This document shows, in pieces, positions 12,551 through 23,193 of a stretch of DNA of 64,000 nucleotides. Source of the DNA: Phycomyces blakesleeanus NRRL 1555(-) (Eukaryota > Mucoromycota > Mucoromycetes > Mucorales > Phycomycetaceae); assembly GCF_001638985.1 (NCBI RefSeq), contig NW_017265134.1, forward strand, positions 4,114,695 to 4,178,694, written 5' to 3'. A program made the translations under genes and the position numbers. Position 1 is the first letter of the stretch; every line of letters starts with the position of its first letter. Below the pieces are notes generated by a model, which saw only the letters and a program-made list of their open reading frames with translations, was not told the origin of the DNA and ran no database searches.

Positions 12551-14235
12551 ACTTGGCTTTGTATTTGCAAAAGAACCCCAATATTAAAGCACTAGCTTTG
12601 AGATTTTATTTTATTCTATTTTATGAGCCATAAGCTATAGGTCATATTCTACAAGTGTGATTATAAGAGAATTGTGTGAGCTACATATAGATACAAATAT
12701 ATATATAAATGTGTGTATTATTACAATTTTTGCTAGATAAACTATCAAAGAATTTGTTTATAGATACACGACAATTTATTTTAAAAAAAAAATTCAGAGA
12801 AAGATATTATTTATAAATGGGCTTATCAATTCACATGCAGGTGATCAAATTACAAGGCGTATTCTTGGATTTCCTTTTTCTTTTTCTTTTTTTTTTGATC
12901 AGCAGAAGCACATTATCAAGATGCTTCAAATTATTTCTTTTGATAACTACAGCTATTTCTTTTATATTTTGTACAATTTTATATTCTTTACCAAATACTT
13001 CTTGTCTTAATGTGTCTGATTCAGTAGCTTTATGAGTAATTTGATAATCTTTGAAAGGAAGCAAAGAGAGTGAGAAATATATTTATGAAACTTGTAATAT
13101 ATGCATGCATAAATTTGTATTTTTTTCTTTAGTTGCCTAGTATGTATTTATTTTGATTGTCTGCATAACCCCCCCTATTATGTACATCACAACAGCTTTG
13201 CTTTATCTATCAATCTTCTAAGGCCTGGCCTTTATTAAACGGTGAATACTTTTATAAAATACTATAGCATAGCACTACATATAGCAAGAGTATGAGCTCC
13301 AGTTTGAGGGTTGGAAAAGCAAGGCCAGTGTTATGTTTTAAAAGAATTTATATGTTTTTGTTTTTTCAACTTGTGTGTATACAGTTATAATCAGGTCTTT
13401 TCCTTGAAGAATATGTGTAGACTCACAAAAATAGATGTCCAACTTGATCAGCACTATGCAGCGTGCATTCATTCTTGGCACAACATGCCATTGATAAGCA
13501 TTTTCAATAGATTTTGTTAGACCAAATCTAGAGCAGTCTCAATATCTCCCTGTCTTTTTTTCTATAAGTATAGAGCAATTTTTGCAAACTTTGGTTTTCT
13601 TTTTTTTCCTTTTTCTTTGTACTAGCCGCGTCTACTGGAGGGGTCGATGGAAGGCTTCTGGTAATACATGGGTTTGTGTCCGGCCGGTCATCGTTAATAC
13701 ACAGAAGCCAAGATGGTCTTCCGATAGCCATGAGTTTCTTTCTTGTCATGAATGGGTAGTCCAGGCATTTTAAGATAAGTATATGTATTTACATTCTACG
13801 CGCAATGAAACTTTGAATACTAATTAATCATAGCCTGTGGAGTTGGCGACTGTAAGAGTTCAAAAGACGTTCATAAAGACTTGGCAATATTATTTTGTTG
13901 AGCTTGTTGAACCGATTTTGGACTCTTGCGACCGACCGCTCTCTCTTTTTCTTTCTTTCTTCCAAAAGGACCCGATGGAGTAGTAGCCACGGGTCAACCA
14001 TGGTCTATCGAGCAAGTCCCAAAGCGCGCGTGTAGCGTGTGAGCCCGTTGTCCGTATTCCCATGTATTACTGGTTGCTTTCTGTCCTCTCTTCTGGTGGG
14101 CGCGGCTGGTATCTTTTTGGTTAGTTCCCGTTGCTTGTTACCTCCCGTTGCTTGTTGCTTTATTATGCCTTCCACGGCGGTTTATGTTATTTCAAAGGTA
14201 CTGTTGCTTGTTGCTTTTTTGTTAGTCTGTTGCTT

Positions 14236-14480
14236 CCGCCAGTGGGGTCTTTCTGCCAGTGGGTTTGTTGCTTCCCACTGGTAGGCCCTTTCCTCCTACC
14301 AGTGGACCTGTTATCTCTCGCCAGTGGACCTATTATCTTCCGCAGATAGGTCTTTTTATATTACGGCCAACTGCCCATTTTTCTTCCATTGTTGGCACCA
14401 TTTATTTTTCTGGCCAATTTATTATTTCCACTGGCGGGTCCATTTATATCACTGGTAGGAGCCATTTATCCCACTGGCGG
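14236..14480. repeat. Cluster of CCACTGG/CCAGTGG motifs (right arm)
   Basis: CCACTGG or CCAGTGG begins at 14239, 14256, 14275, 14299, 14321, 14428 and 14471, with a near match around 14450. An extra 17-bp unit relative to the left arm sits near 14245-14262, which suggests growth by slippage. Confidence 0.7.
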
Positions 14481-14592
14481 GTCTGTTGCTTCCTGTTGCT
14501 TCTATCAACAATCAATTTGCCTCTACGGCGGAACAAAATGGTTCCATTCCTGCCACAAAATTGTTGGCTATCGCATGCCTTTTGGGCACGTC

Positions 14593-14970
14593 GTCAAAAG
14601 CCGATACGGCTCACCAGAAGCCCAACAAGGGGCGCAAGAGAAAAGGCCAAACCGGCCAACAGCACTGGCCCAAGATGCGCGCCAGGTCAGAGGCCAATCC
14701 GACCCACCACAAGCCCAACAAGGGGCACCAGAGAAAAGGCCAAACCGGTCAACAGCAAAGGCCCAAGATGCGCGCCAGGTCAAAAGCCAATCCGGCCCAC
14801 CACAAGCCCAACAAGGGGCACCAGAGAAAAGGCCAAACCGGCCAACAGCAAAGGCCCAAGATGCGCGCCAGGTCAGAGGCCAATCCGGCCTACCACAAGC
14901 CCAACAAGGGGCGCCAAAGAAAAGGCCAAACCGGTCAACAGCACAGGACCAAGATGTGGTCAAGATCAGG
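14593..14970. repeat. 93-bp minisatellite, ~4 units (right arm)
   Basis: Anchors AAAAGGCC at 14641, 14734, 14827 and 14920 are exactly 93 bp apart, with a half unit upstream. Because 93 is divisible by three and the unit lacks stops in several frames, long ORFs appear in all three plus frames and one minus frame. These are a by-product of the period. Confidence 0.95.
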
Positions 14971-15390
14971 GACAAAGTCCAAAATCAAATCAAAATATCT
15001 AGTCAAAAAAAAAAAGAAAAACAAGGGAAAAAATTCAAAAAAAATTGTACTCATAATTATCTTTATCAAGTCAAAATTTATATATACTAGCACAATATCC
15101 AAAATAGTCAAGTCAAGGTCCATTTCTATGTCCATGTCCAAGTCCATGTCCAAGTCCAATTCCTTTCCAAATGGCCAAACAATGTCCACGTACTGCTAGA
15201 GTACTAGTCCTAGAACATACATACATACAAGCATAATTTCTATCAAGTTCAAAATCTGGGTTATACTTCCAAATCTCAAGGCCAAGCCAATTTCCAAGCA
15301 GGGGTCCAATGCAAGTTCCAAACAAAAATTATTTCTTCCAATGGCAAATTCAAATCTCAGGCATCATCCTAAGTCCTGTTGGCTGTGGCA

Positions 15391-15890
15391 CGCACACTAC
15401 AATAGAGTGAAGAACAGACTCCACTACCAACCACTGGTTCCATCTTGCCTATGAACCTGGCACGTTAGCCATCTCCGGAACTATTACATACCAGGCACAC
15501 GTGCACTACACATTTATACCGTGGAAACCAACCATTATACAACAGGGATCTGAATTCCAAGGGGTTTGAATGGTAACAGATATGAACAATATTACCTTGT
15601 CTCTCTAATAAGTAACACTCTCAAAGTATCCACTCTTCAAAATATTGAGATACTTTGAGAGTGTTATTTATTAGAGAGACAAGGTAATATTGTTTATATT
15701 TGACTATTCAAATCTTTTTTAATTCTTATCCTTGTTGTATGATGGTTAGTACATTGTATAAGTGGGTATTGTACGTGTGCCTGGTATGTAATAGTTCCGG
15801 AGATGGTTAATTTGCCAGATTTATTCGCAAGAAGGAATCAGTGTTTGGTAGTGGAGTCTGTTCTTCACTCTATTGTGGTGCTTACCTCAC
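15391..15890. mobile_element. Head-to-head terminal module pair (right arm)
   Basis: Mirror copy of 2101-2600 centred near 15641. The module on the right side bounds a 2.6-kb unit that runs to the single module ending near 18280. The module on the left side bounds the unit carrying the minisatellite and the core. Confidence 0.75.
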
Positions 15891-15899
15891 ATTTACAAT

Positions 15900-16029
15900 T
15901 CAAATCAACTCAAATCAAATCAAATCAACTCAAATCAAATCAAATCAAATCAAACCAAATCAAATCAAATCAAATCAAATCAAATCAAATCAAATCAAAT
16001 CAAATCAAATCAAATCAAATCAAATCAAA
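15900..16029. repeat. (CAAAT)n array, right arm
   Basis: Pentanucleotide array complementary to 1960-2093, with the same variant units near its left end. It has one unit fewer than the copy at 24779-24914. Confidence 0.95.
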
Positions 16030-16481
16030 ACTGAAGGAACACTGCATTGGAACCTGGCTCTGGATCGAGGCGACGCTCCGGATTGGACCAAGACTCTCTA
16101 TTACAATAAGCTGCAAAATCCTCTTTACATATATACTTGCAAAGCGAATGAAATATTTCTCAAAAAAAACCGGACTGGACTGGGCTGGACTGGACTATCA
16201 TGGACTTGACTATCTTATATTCTATTTAATTTAATTTAATTTGTATTTAATTTGTAAAAATCTTTGTACACAAAAATCATTTGCTTTGAACAATAAAAAT
16301 TTCCCTTGTTTTTCTTTGATATTATATTTATATTCTCGTCTCTTTTTTTTAAAAAATATAAAAACCTATTAGTCTTTAAAAATATTATTAAAAATAATAT
16401 GGTTGACTGTCTTTACCTTTGTCTCTTTCCTTGCTTTTGTTAAAATATATCTATAACGGAGTATAGAGATAAATGTAACTG

Positions 16482-16585
16482 AACTGCTAGACCAAAAAAA
16501 AAAGAGTTCATGAGATATATGCAAAAAGACGTATAGCCCTTAGAGCCGCCATGTAAGGAAAAGACAGCATAATGGTTTGGAACTG
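16482..16585. other. 104-bp segment absent from left arm, flanked by AACTG repeats
   Basis: The left arm reads straight through from the ATTTATCC side to ACAGTTTTTGG (near 1500-1515). The right arm contains 104 extra bases between copies of AACTG (16477-16481 and 16581-16585). It includes an A10 run near its start. It could be a small insertion with a 5-bp duplication, or a deletion between direct repeats in the left arm. It is also present in the post-gap copy (around 25372-25474). Confidence 0.6.
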
Positions 16586-17001
16586 TTTTTGGTCCGGAGT
16601 ACTTTAGACATCTTGCTGATCTTGAAGGTTCTATTGATTAAAAACTGTTAATCTAAAGACTTTAGCTCTTGACAGTGAAAATTGAATTGGAAACTTAATA
16701 TTATATTGGCTTAAATACCATATATCAAAAGAGTCGTTGTAAATATATAGCAATTGGTTCACTAGGCTTCCCAGAGTCATTGCTATGACTGTAGAAGTGT
16801 TACATTATATAAAAGTCAGGCACAAATTTACCATTTATTTCATTTTCCAATAGCCAGTAGCCAATAATTTCCCTGCAGCTTTTTTCTTGCTAGAAAATAA
16901 TGTCATTAACTATAATTCATAAAAATGACATGAATTATTACTATTTTTTCTTTAATAATATAGAGTTCTAAATTCATAAGTGAAAAAATCAAATCAATTT
17001 C

Positions 17002-17190
17002 TTAAAGTAGTTTACAGGTTAAATTTGGAAAGGCCTTATCAAAGACACCTTCCCACCACGCTCCTTCAATCAAACCCTCCATATTCTCCTTTACGTTATC
17101 ACTACTAAATCCGTATTGGGTGCTAATTGGAAGTTTGTTTTTGATGGCTAACCCTTTCTTTGTGGAGTTGGGGGCACAAAAAGCGTTCAC
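17002..17190 (-). pseudogene. Short ORF relic, mirror of 900-1085
   Basis: Right-arm counterpart of the EGxWWEGVFDKAF relic. An extra base in the G/C run upstream gives a different N-terminal frame from the left copy. A further copy is at 25891-26079. Confidence 0.3.
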
Positions 17191-17379
17191 TATAATAGAA
17201 AAACACAGCGTAACACTGCAATTATTTCTTGGTTACTCCTCTCTCCTCTCTTCTATCTGTCTCAGCTTTTTTTTTGGACATTTTCTTATTTTCTCTATCT
17301 TATCTTCTCTCTCTCTCTCGTATCTGTTCAATTAAGTCCACTTCTATAGAATTTTAAAAACTGGGCGCAGATCAATAAA

Positions 17380-17619
17380 ATGCTAAAAAAAATCGAAAAA
17401 GTCCACCCTTCAAAAAGTGATTTAATTTATATTATAAAAGATAACTGGGCTTATTATTACCCCAAACTTCATAAATTGTCAAAAAAAAATGAACTGCAAT
17501 CATTAATATGTTTTGTATTTCTATCAGCAGAAACCCTGGGCATTCTTCTAGCCAAACCTTTTAATTCTGAAAAAAAATCTTTACGGTTTTCAAGAATGGG
17601 CGATATAAGGGAAGGATAG
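17380..17619 (+). pseudogene. Frameshifted copy of the 90-codon ORF
   Basis: Same sequence as 427-699 read from the other strand. One A is missing in the run near 17571-17578, so the last part is out of frame and stops early. The copy at 26269-26508 shares the shift. Confidence 0.3.
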
Positions 17620-18000
17620 GACACATGTGGTTTGTGCGGCTGTGTAAGTAATCTCTTATAAGTTTAGATGTATTTATGGCAACGTTGTTCATAATAAAGT
17701 AATTAGAGACGACAGTATTTCCATCTAACCTTGCTGCGAGTTGATTGCCAGACTGAAAAATAACTGTGTGTTTATACCACCTACAACCATTCTCACCGTA
17801 CCAGCTTTAACACTTTGATATAATGTTACTAGCATAGTTGTAATGTTCAATGTGTATTTGGTTTTTTTTAGGTGAAGGTGGGATACCTCACATTTTTATT
17901 GATGAGACGTAGGGGTGAGGGGCTGCAAAATTAGCTTTAAGTGCTTAGGTAAGCTCTAAGCTAGCAGACAGGAAAATGCGTGATAAAATTGAAAAGAATA

Positions 18001-18280
18001 TCTACGGTGTGGTATACACACCACAATTGAGTGAAGAACAGACCCCACAACCAAACACTGGTTCCTTCTTGCTAATGAACCTGGCAAGTTAACAATCTCC
18101 GGAACTGTTACACACCAGGCACACGTACACTACACACTCATACAGTGTAAACCAACCACTACACAACAGGGAATTGAATCACAGGGATTTTAATAGTAAC
18201 AGATATAAACAATATTATTTTGTCTCTTTAATAAATAACACTCTTACAGTATCTACTTTTCCCATTATTGAGATACTAAC
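18001..18280. mobile_element. Single terminal module at the right end of the structure
   Basis: A diverged copy of the terminal module, running outward through GGTTCCTTCTTGCTAATGAA, the CCGGAACTGTTACACACCAG block, the TTATTTTGTCTCTTTAATAA block and AGTATC. The outermost bases (ATTATTGAGATACT) match the spacer and start of the opposite module in the head-to-head pairs. It then gives way to coding sequence of the minus-strand gene at about 18278-18280. This is the best candidate for a true element boundary. Confidence 0.65.
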
Positions 18281-19576
18281 CCATAAACAATCCCGAATAC
18301 CTCAATTTGGTTTAACGAATCCTTCAGCAATTTAGCAAGCTTGAAGAAATCACCGGACATGCTACGACCACAACGCTTGGCCTCTAAGGTCAGAAGAAGG
18401 TGTTTCTCCCGGTTTGAGACTATACTAAAATCGGGACGCTTGTTATGGTTCACAAGAGAGGGGTCCATATTGGTAAATCGGGCAGATGAGGAAAAGCTCA
18501 TGTTGTCTGCATTTAGGCACTTGATAATGGGAGAGTTTTTAAAGTACGCATCGATCATCACATTGATAGTATTGTGTACAAGTGTTGCCTCGTTGATTGG
18601 ATGGATAGAGTAGTTCATACAATAGATTCTAGCGAAAGAAGATAACATGCATTTCAATTTTTTGAATCTTTCCTGCTGCTACATATCGTCCAAAATTCTG
18701 TCAACATGATCATAATTCAGCCTTCTCTGCTGCATATTATAGGCAAACTTCTGGCATAGACGAGACTCTTCTTCATCGGCATTGGGTATGTGGAAATAAT
18801 CGACAGCTTCAATATCCTGCAAAACATCTTCAACATGTTCAAAAGGGAAGTAATGTTCTTCACAAATGCTATCATCAATCAGCATTATGCCACTAAGCGC
18901 CAATTCTTCATGTGTCTCCAGGTTTCGATGAGTTTTGGCCTTCTCAATACAGGTCTCTCGGTACTGCAGGAATGACTCGGAAACATTGAAACCTGATACT
19001 ACCTTCCAGGATTTGGTGATTGACGGTACGGAAACATCATATACGCCTTCTGTAGTCGACAGGAAATCGAAAACGTCCCCGGCCTCTACTGACTGAGAAT
19101 CATCTGATATGTCACCTTCATCAATGTATGAGTCAGTAGAGGTATCAGTGAAAGAGTTTGGTTGGCTTTCGTGCTGTTGGCTTGAAGAAACTGCTAAATC
19201 ATCCAAGTGCTCTGGGGAATTTGCTGAGAATAACTCTTCCTGTAATCCATGGCTAGTTTTGACGTATTTCTTTGCTTTTCTATTGTGAAGTAATATTAGA
19301 GAATCTTTTTAAGATAATAAGGACTTAAAGTATAGATGTTACAAGGGTAGATTGTCAAAAGACGGAGTTCTTCGTAATTCTGATGCTGCTTGCAGAGAAA
19401 AATGAGCTGCTGTTATATAGCCGTCTATTTGCAATTGTGCTCCTATCTGCTTTCTTCTTTTCATCCAAAGTCATCTTTGCCCAGAATGATTCCTCAAATT
19501 TGCTCTCCTTCCAATTCTTAAACCGGTTAAGTAGATTTTTCACTAGTTCACGGCTCTTGAACGCGCGCGAGCTCAA
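18265..19576 (-). pseudogene. Broken gene with PD-(D/E)XK-like motif
   Basis: Minus-strand coding relic. A downstream block (19206-18265) is open except for one in-frame TAG at 18679-18681, which follows the codons for I-L-D-D-M. Reading resumes with Q-Q-E-R-F-K-K. Near the C-terminus it has R-P-D-F followed by L-E-A-K, the spacing of the PD-(D/E)XK nuclease core. It is cut at about 18278 by the element terminus, which supplies an early stop. An upstream block (19576-19355) has K-A-D-R-S-T-I-A-N-R-R-L-Y. A CTAAT branch and CACAATAG acceptor lie between the blocks, but no matching donor was settled. From memory, similar sequences belong to dispersed mucoralean hypothetical families, which is not proof of function. 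Codon quality suggests recent decay. Confidence 0.55.
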
Positions 19577-19821
19577 GATGTCTATGTAGCAACTATTTGC
19601 CCTGTGTTTGTTTTGGTATCCAAACTTAAATTTTCAGTGTTATCAAGGCAATTTTTGACGTCCAAATCTAAACTTTTACGATTTGAAATGGTCATTCTAT
19701 CCAAATGTAATATAACAAGTTGTAAGATGCTTTGCACAAAAAAGCGCAGTTCTTGCTTTTTGATGCTGAATACCTGTTTCAATTTCAATCTTTTTATCAA
19801 TTTTCTCGTGTCACGTGTTTT

Positions 19822-19836
19822 ATGAATATAAACTTC
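19822..19836. repeat. LINE target-site duplication, 5' copy
   Basis: ATGAATATAAACTTC, identical to 20421-20435, immediately before the truncated LINE body. Confidence 0.85.
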
Positions 19837-20420
19837 TCTCTACCTCACTCTGATATTTCCTGGAAATTGTTCTGGCGATGGTCCATGCCACACAACTCAC
19901 GTTCTCTCTGGTGGAAAATCCTCTGGCAAAGGGTCCCAGCCACTGAGTTCGTATTCAACCGTACCTCTTCTTTCCTTTCTAGTCCGAACTGTCGCCTCTG
20001 TGTCTCTGCGGTGGACCCTCTCCAACATTTCGTCTTCTCCTGCCCTCGCAAGTTTCCCGTGTGGACATTGGTACGGCGGCAAATGTGTCCGTCCTGGTCC
20101 ATTTCTGACGTTGCCTGGCTTCTCGCTCGTACTCGGCTTTCTCCCTCCGTTTCCTCCTTTCTCCAGATTGAGATTGCCTCCATCACGGTTCACACCATCT
20201 GGTATGCGCACTGGGAATTTGTCTTTGACAACTCCCCCTTCCTCCCCAATGTAGTTGCAGCTGAGGCAGTGACTGTCATACATAAATCCCATGACCTCAC
20301 CTTCCCTTAGCTAGCATATATATCTCTTTCTTTCCTCTCCTGTAACTATCTTTCTCCAATTTTATTTTCAAAGGCCGCGCACTGTGTGCGACGGCAGTAC
20401 CAATAAATGCAAAAAAAAAA
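19837..20420 (+). mobile_element. 5'-truncated LINE retrotransposon fragment
   Basis: A 584-bp non-LTR retrotransposon tail. An ORF ending at TAG 20310 encodes the region after the reverse transcriptase domain: W-K-L-F-W-R-W, then R-S-L-W-W-K-I-L-W-Q-R, then a zinc-knuckle C-x2-C-x8-H-x4-C within C-R-L-C and D-P-L-Q-H-F-V-F-S-C, as in zf-RVT-type domains. The 3' UTR has AATAAA at 20402 and a terminal A tract (20411-20420). ATGAATATAAACTTC flanks it on both sides (19822-19836 and 20421-20435) as a 15-bp target-site duplication. The 5' site TTTT/A fits LINE endonuclease preference. The fragment is severely truncated and lacks its reverse transcriptase, so it cannot move itself. Confidence 0.85.
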
Positions 20421-20435
20421 ATGAATATAAACTTC
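20421..20435. repeat. LINE target-site duplication, 3' copy
   Basis: ATGAATATAAACTTC, directly after the LINE poly(A) tract. Confidence 0.85.
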
Positions 20436-20442
20436 ACTTTCT

Positions 20443-21062
20443 AGGTGCTCTTCACGACCCCAACTCTTACCCTTTTACATCCACCAGACCCATTACCAAA
20501 ACGTACATAAGGACTCTTGATATATATAGTAGTTATGTAACATATAATTTCCAAAATGATAAAAAATCTTGTACGTATCGAAGGTGAAAATACACCTTCG
20601 ACAGGAAGTAAAATGGGAAATAACGTCCCATATACATCATACTAGACAGCCATAGTTACATAGCTACTTTTCATAAAAACAGCAGTTATGTTAATGTGTT
20701 ATTTTATATCTTTACTTCTATTTCATTGCCTTTTAAATGAATCTGTTTGCTCTTCTGAGTCATTTGTCGATTAGAAGAATCTAAGGGCAAGCATTATACG
20801 ATGCTTGTAAGATTTCTTCGACTCCTCCTTCTCCAAGAACAATGTCAATAAGGTAGTTGTAGTTCATTGTTGCTTTGCTTTAATAAAAATATTGCAAAAT
20901 AAAGAACACAAGAAATAGTACAAAAAAATGCACACATTATGATGGCATTTTAGAGATCAAGTACTCCAGAAATATCTTGAGTAAAATATAGCTCCAAAAT
21001 TGTTTTGGGAATGGGTCTGGTAGAACATGAAAGGGTAAGGGTTGGGGTCGTGAATAGCACCT
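20443..21062. mobile_element. Possible foldback/MITE-like element with ~60-bp inverted ends
   Basis: 20443-20502 (AGGTGCTCTTCACGACCCCA onward) is about 85-90 percent complementary to 21002-21062 (ending GGGGTCGTGAATAGCACCT). The 620-bp interior is AT-rich and has no coding frame. It includes a small hairpin CGAAGGTG/CACCTTCG (20578-20600) and an imperfect hairpin near 20773-20822. No clear target-site duplication was found, so element status is tentative. Confidence 0.4.
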
Positions 21063-22839
21063 AAAATTGTCTTTTCTACCTGCATTTCTTTTCTTGTCAA
21101 TGCGTTTCACATTTACACTACATAGTAAACCCCCTATTTTTCAGAGGCCGTACATCTCGTTCCTTTTTCTTCTTTTTTTTTGTGAAATATAAATAAAAAA
21201 TGAGAATATTACCGGATATCTAGACTGGAAATGGGTATTGACTGATGGTTTCTTCAGAATATAAGAAAGGAGAGAATAGAATGTGGTTATAGCATTGGTA
21301 GTAAAAAGAAGACGTTTGGTCGAGTATGAAAATATGATGGTGTCGAATTAAGCTAGAGAATTATAATAACAAATTCAAAGACAAAAGCGAATTATATCGT
21401 AATCCTAAGGGGATATTAGAAGATAAACTTGTACAGACTATAAAAGTTTACTGACATGTATTATTTGTATAATGCTATCCAAAAAGAAACCCTTTAATAT
21501 TTTATATGCCTATTTATATTATTTATTTTTGATAGTAAATGTGATGGTAATGATGATGATGATGCTACCCAGTGTATTTTATTGGGTAGAAAGAAGAATA
21601 AAAAAGAAATGCCCCCATTTTTATAGGATCTCTTTTGTAGGTTGTAGCAATATCAGTCACAGACTTAATGTTTGTAAGGAAACTTTGACAAAAGAATGTC
21701 TTTTTAAGGTAAGAAATAGATATCACCTTTATTGATATGATATCTGATATGTACTTGTATGCGTTCCTCTGCTGGACAGTAATAAAGCATGGATTAGACT
21801 GACTGGAAGCATGATGAAGAATACGTGTGGTCAGTTTCTGTTTAAGCCAATAGATAGATAAATATATATGATCTTTGGGTGTATTTACTAAGAAATGAGA
21901 TGAGTTGAATAGATTGATTTACTCTATTTTCTATGTTATATAAATACATGACCCAATGTCTTTATCTATTTTGGAATCATTTGATTTTCAGCTCAATGAA
22001 ATACCAAGTCGTAGGTGCGAAGATGGCATTAAACACCCTTTTCTTTTGTATATGGTTCATAGCATTAGAATTTTCTCTGGATAAAACAAGGTGTTAAATA
22101 CACATATGCCTTTACTTTCTTTTTCATATATGTGTGTGTGTGTATTCAAATAGATCTACACTTGTACAAAAGAAGAACACTGTTACAAGATACATTTTCC
22201 GTTTTTGATCTTTATATTGAAAGATACGTCTTGTCAGTTTCTGCATAACATATTTCAGAATAATCAATCAAATAGGTCTAATCTCTGTATTAGCATATAA
22301 AGATAACATATCGTTTATTCACTACAGTATTTGATTATAGCTTTTATCCAATTGAGCCGTTTTTTGTTACTTAAAAAGTGCTATGAATTAAGTTATCAAT
22401 AAGATACTAGGCAGACTATTCGGATTTGCACCAAATGCCTTGTTCTCAAAAACAAATTAAACTGGTACAAAGAAAAACAAATTTAGAACAATTGTCTATC
22501 GATATACAATATGAACGCAAAAGTAATGTGAATTTATTTATTTTTTATTCTACCAGTACTTCTTGTAATACTCCTTTCTCTCTCTCTCTCTCTCTCTTTC
22601 TTTCTTAAATCATATAAGCACATCACTTTCAAACTTTAATAAAAAAGAAAAAGATGGCTCAGCGTAGGTTTTCCAGATTTTTAGCCATTTTTGTTTAAAA
22701 TAGTATATAACCTTGCTGAAATTCACAGATGTCAGAATGTCAATGAAACAACAGCTTGTAGTAAGATAATAAAATACTTTGACACTGGCTTACTAAGAAT
22801 ACAAGTACTGGGACTAATAGAGAACATATCAGCCCTGTT
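21063..22839. other. AT-rich sequence before the gap, no gene recognised
   Basis: Short open frames only, none with recognisable motifs. Contains (CT)n near 22572-22595. It is identical, as far as compared, to 29952-31728. Confidence 0.6.
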
Positions 22840-22939
22840 NNNNNNNNNNNNNNNNNNNNNNNNNNNNNNNNNNNNNNNNNNNNNNNNNNNNNNNNNNNNN
22901 NNNNNNNNNNNNNNNNNNNNNNNNNNNNNNNNNNNNNNN
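22840..22939. other. Assembly gap (100 N)
   Basis: Exactly 100 Ns, the usual placeholder for a gap of unknown size. The real distance between the two contigs is not known. Confidence 0.99.
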
Positions 22940-22954
22940 CTCTAGAGGATCCCC
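22940..22954. other. Cloning-vector polylinker remnant
   Basis: CTCTAGAGGATCCCC matches the XbaI-BamHI-SmaI part of the pUC/M13 polylinker and stops exactly at the blunt SmaI cut (CCC/GGG). Genomic sequence begins at 22955. It is an untrimmed shotgun-clone end, not fungal DNA. Confidence 0.93.
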
Positions 22955-23193
22955 TTTTATATTACGGCCAACTGCCCATTTTTCTTCCATTGTTGGCACC
23001 ATTTATTTTTCTGGCCAATTTATTATTTCCACTGGCGGGTCCATTTATATCACTGGTAGGAGCCATTTATCCCACTGGCGGGTCTGTTGCTTCCTGTTGC
23101 TTCTATCAACAATCAATTTGCCTCTACGGCGGAACAAAATGGTTCCATTCCTGCCACAAAATTGTTGGCTATCGCATGCCTTTTGGGCACGTC

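Larger units (their letters stand above)
12551..18076. repeat. Right arm of large inverted repeat
   Basis: Reverse complement of 1-5330 and about 196 bp longer. One extra 93-bp minisatellite unit and a 104-bp segment at 16482-16585 explain nearly all of the difference. The last part (from 14354) also reappears directly after the gap from 22955. Confidence 0.93.

Noticed and set aside
19732..19836. First ~35 codons of the ORF containing the LINE zinc knuckle
   Set aside because: They lie upstream of the LINE body and inside or before its target-site duplication, so they are flanking DNA that happens to be in frame.
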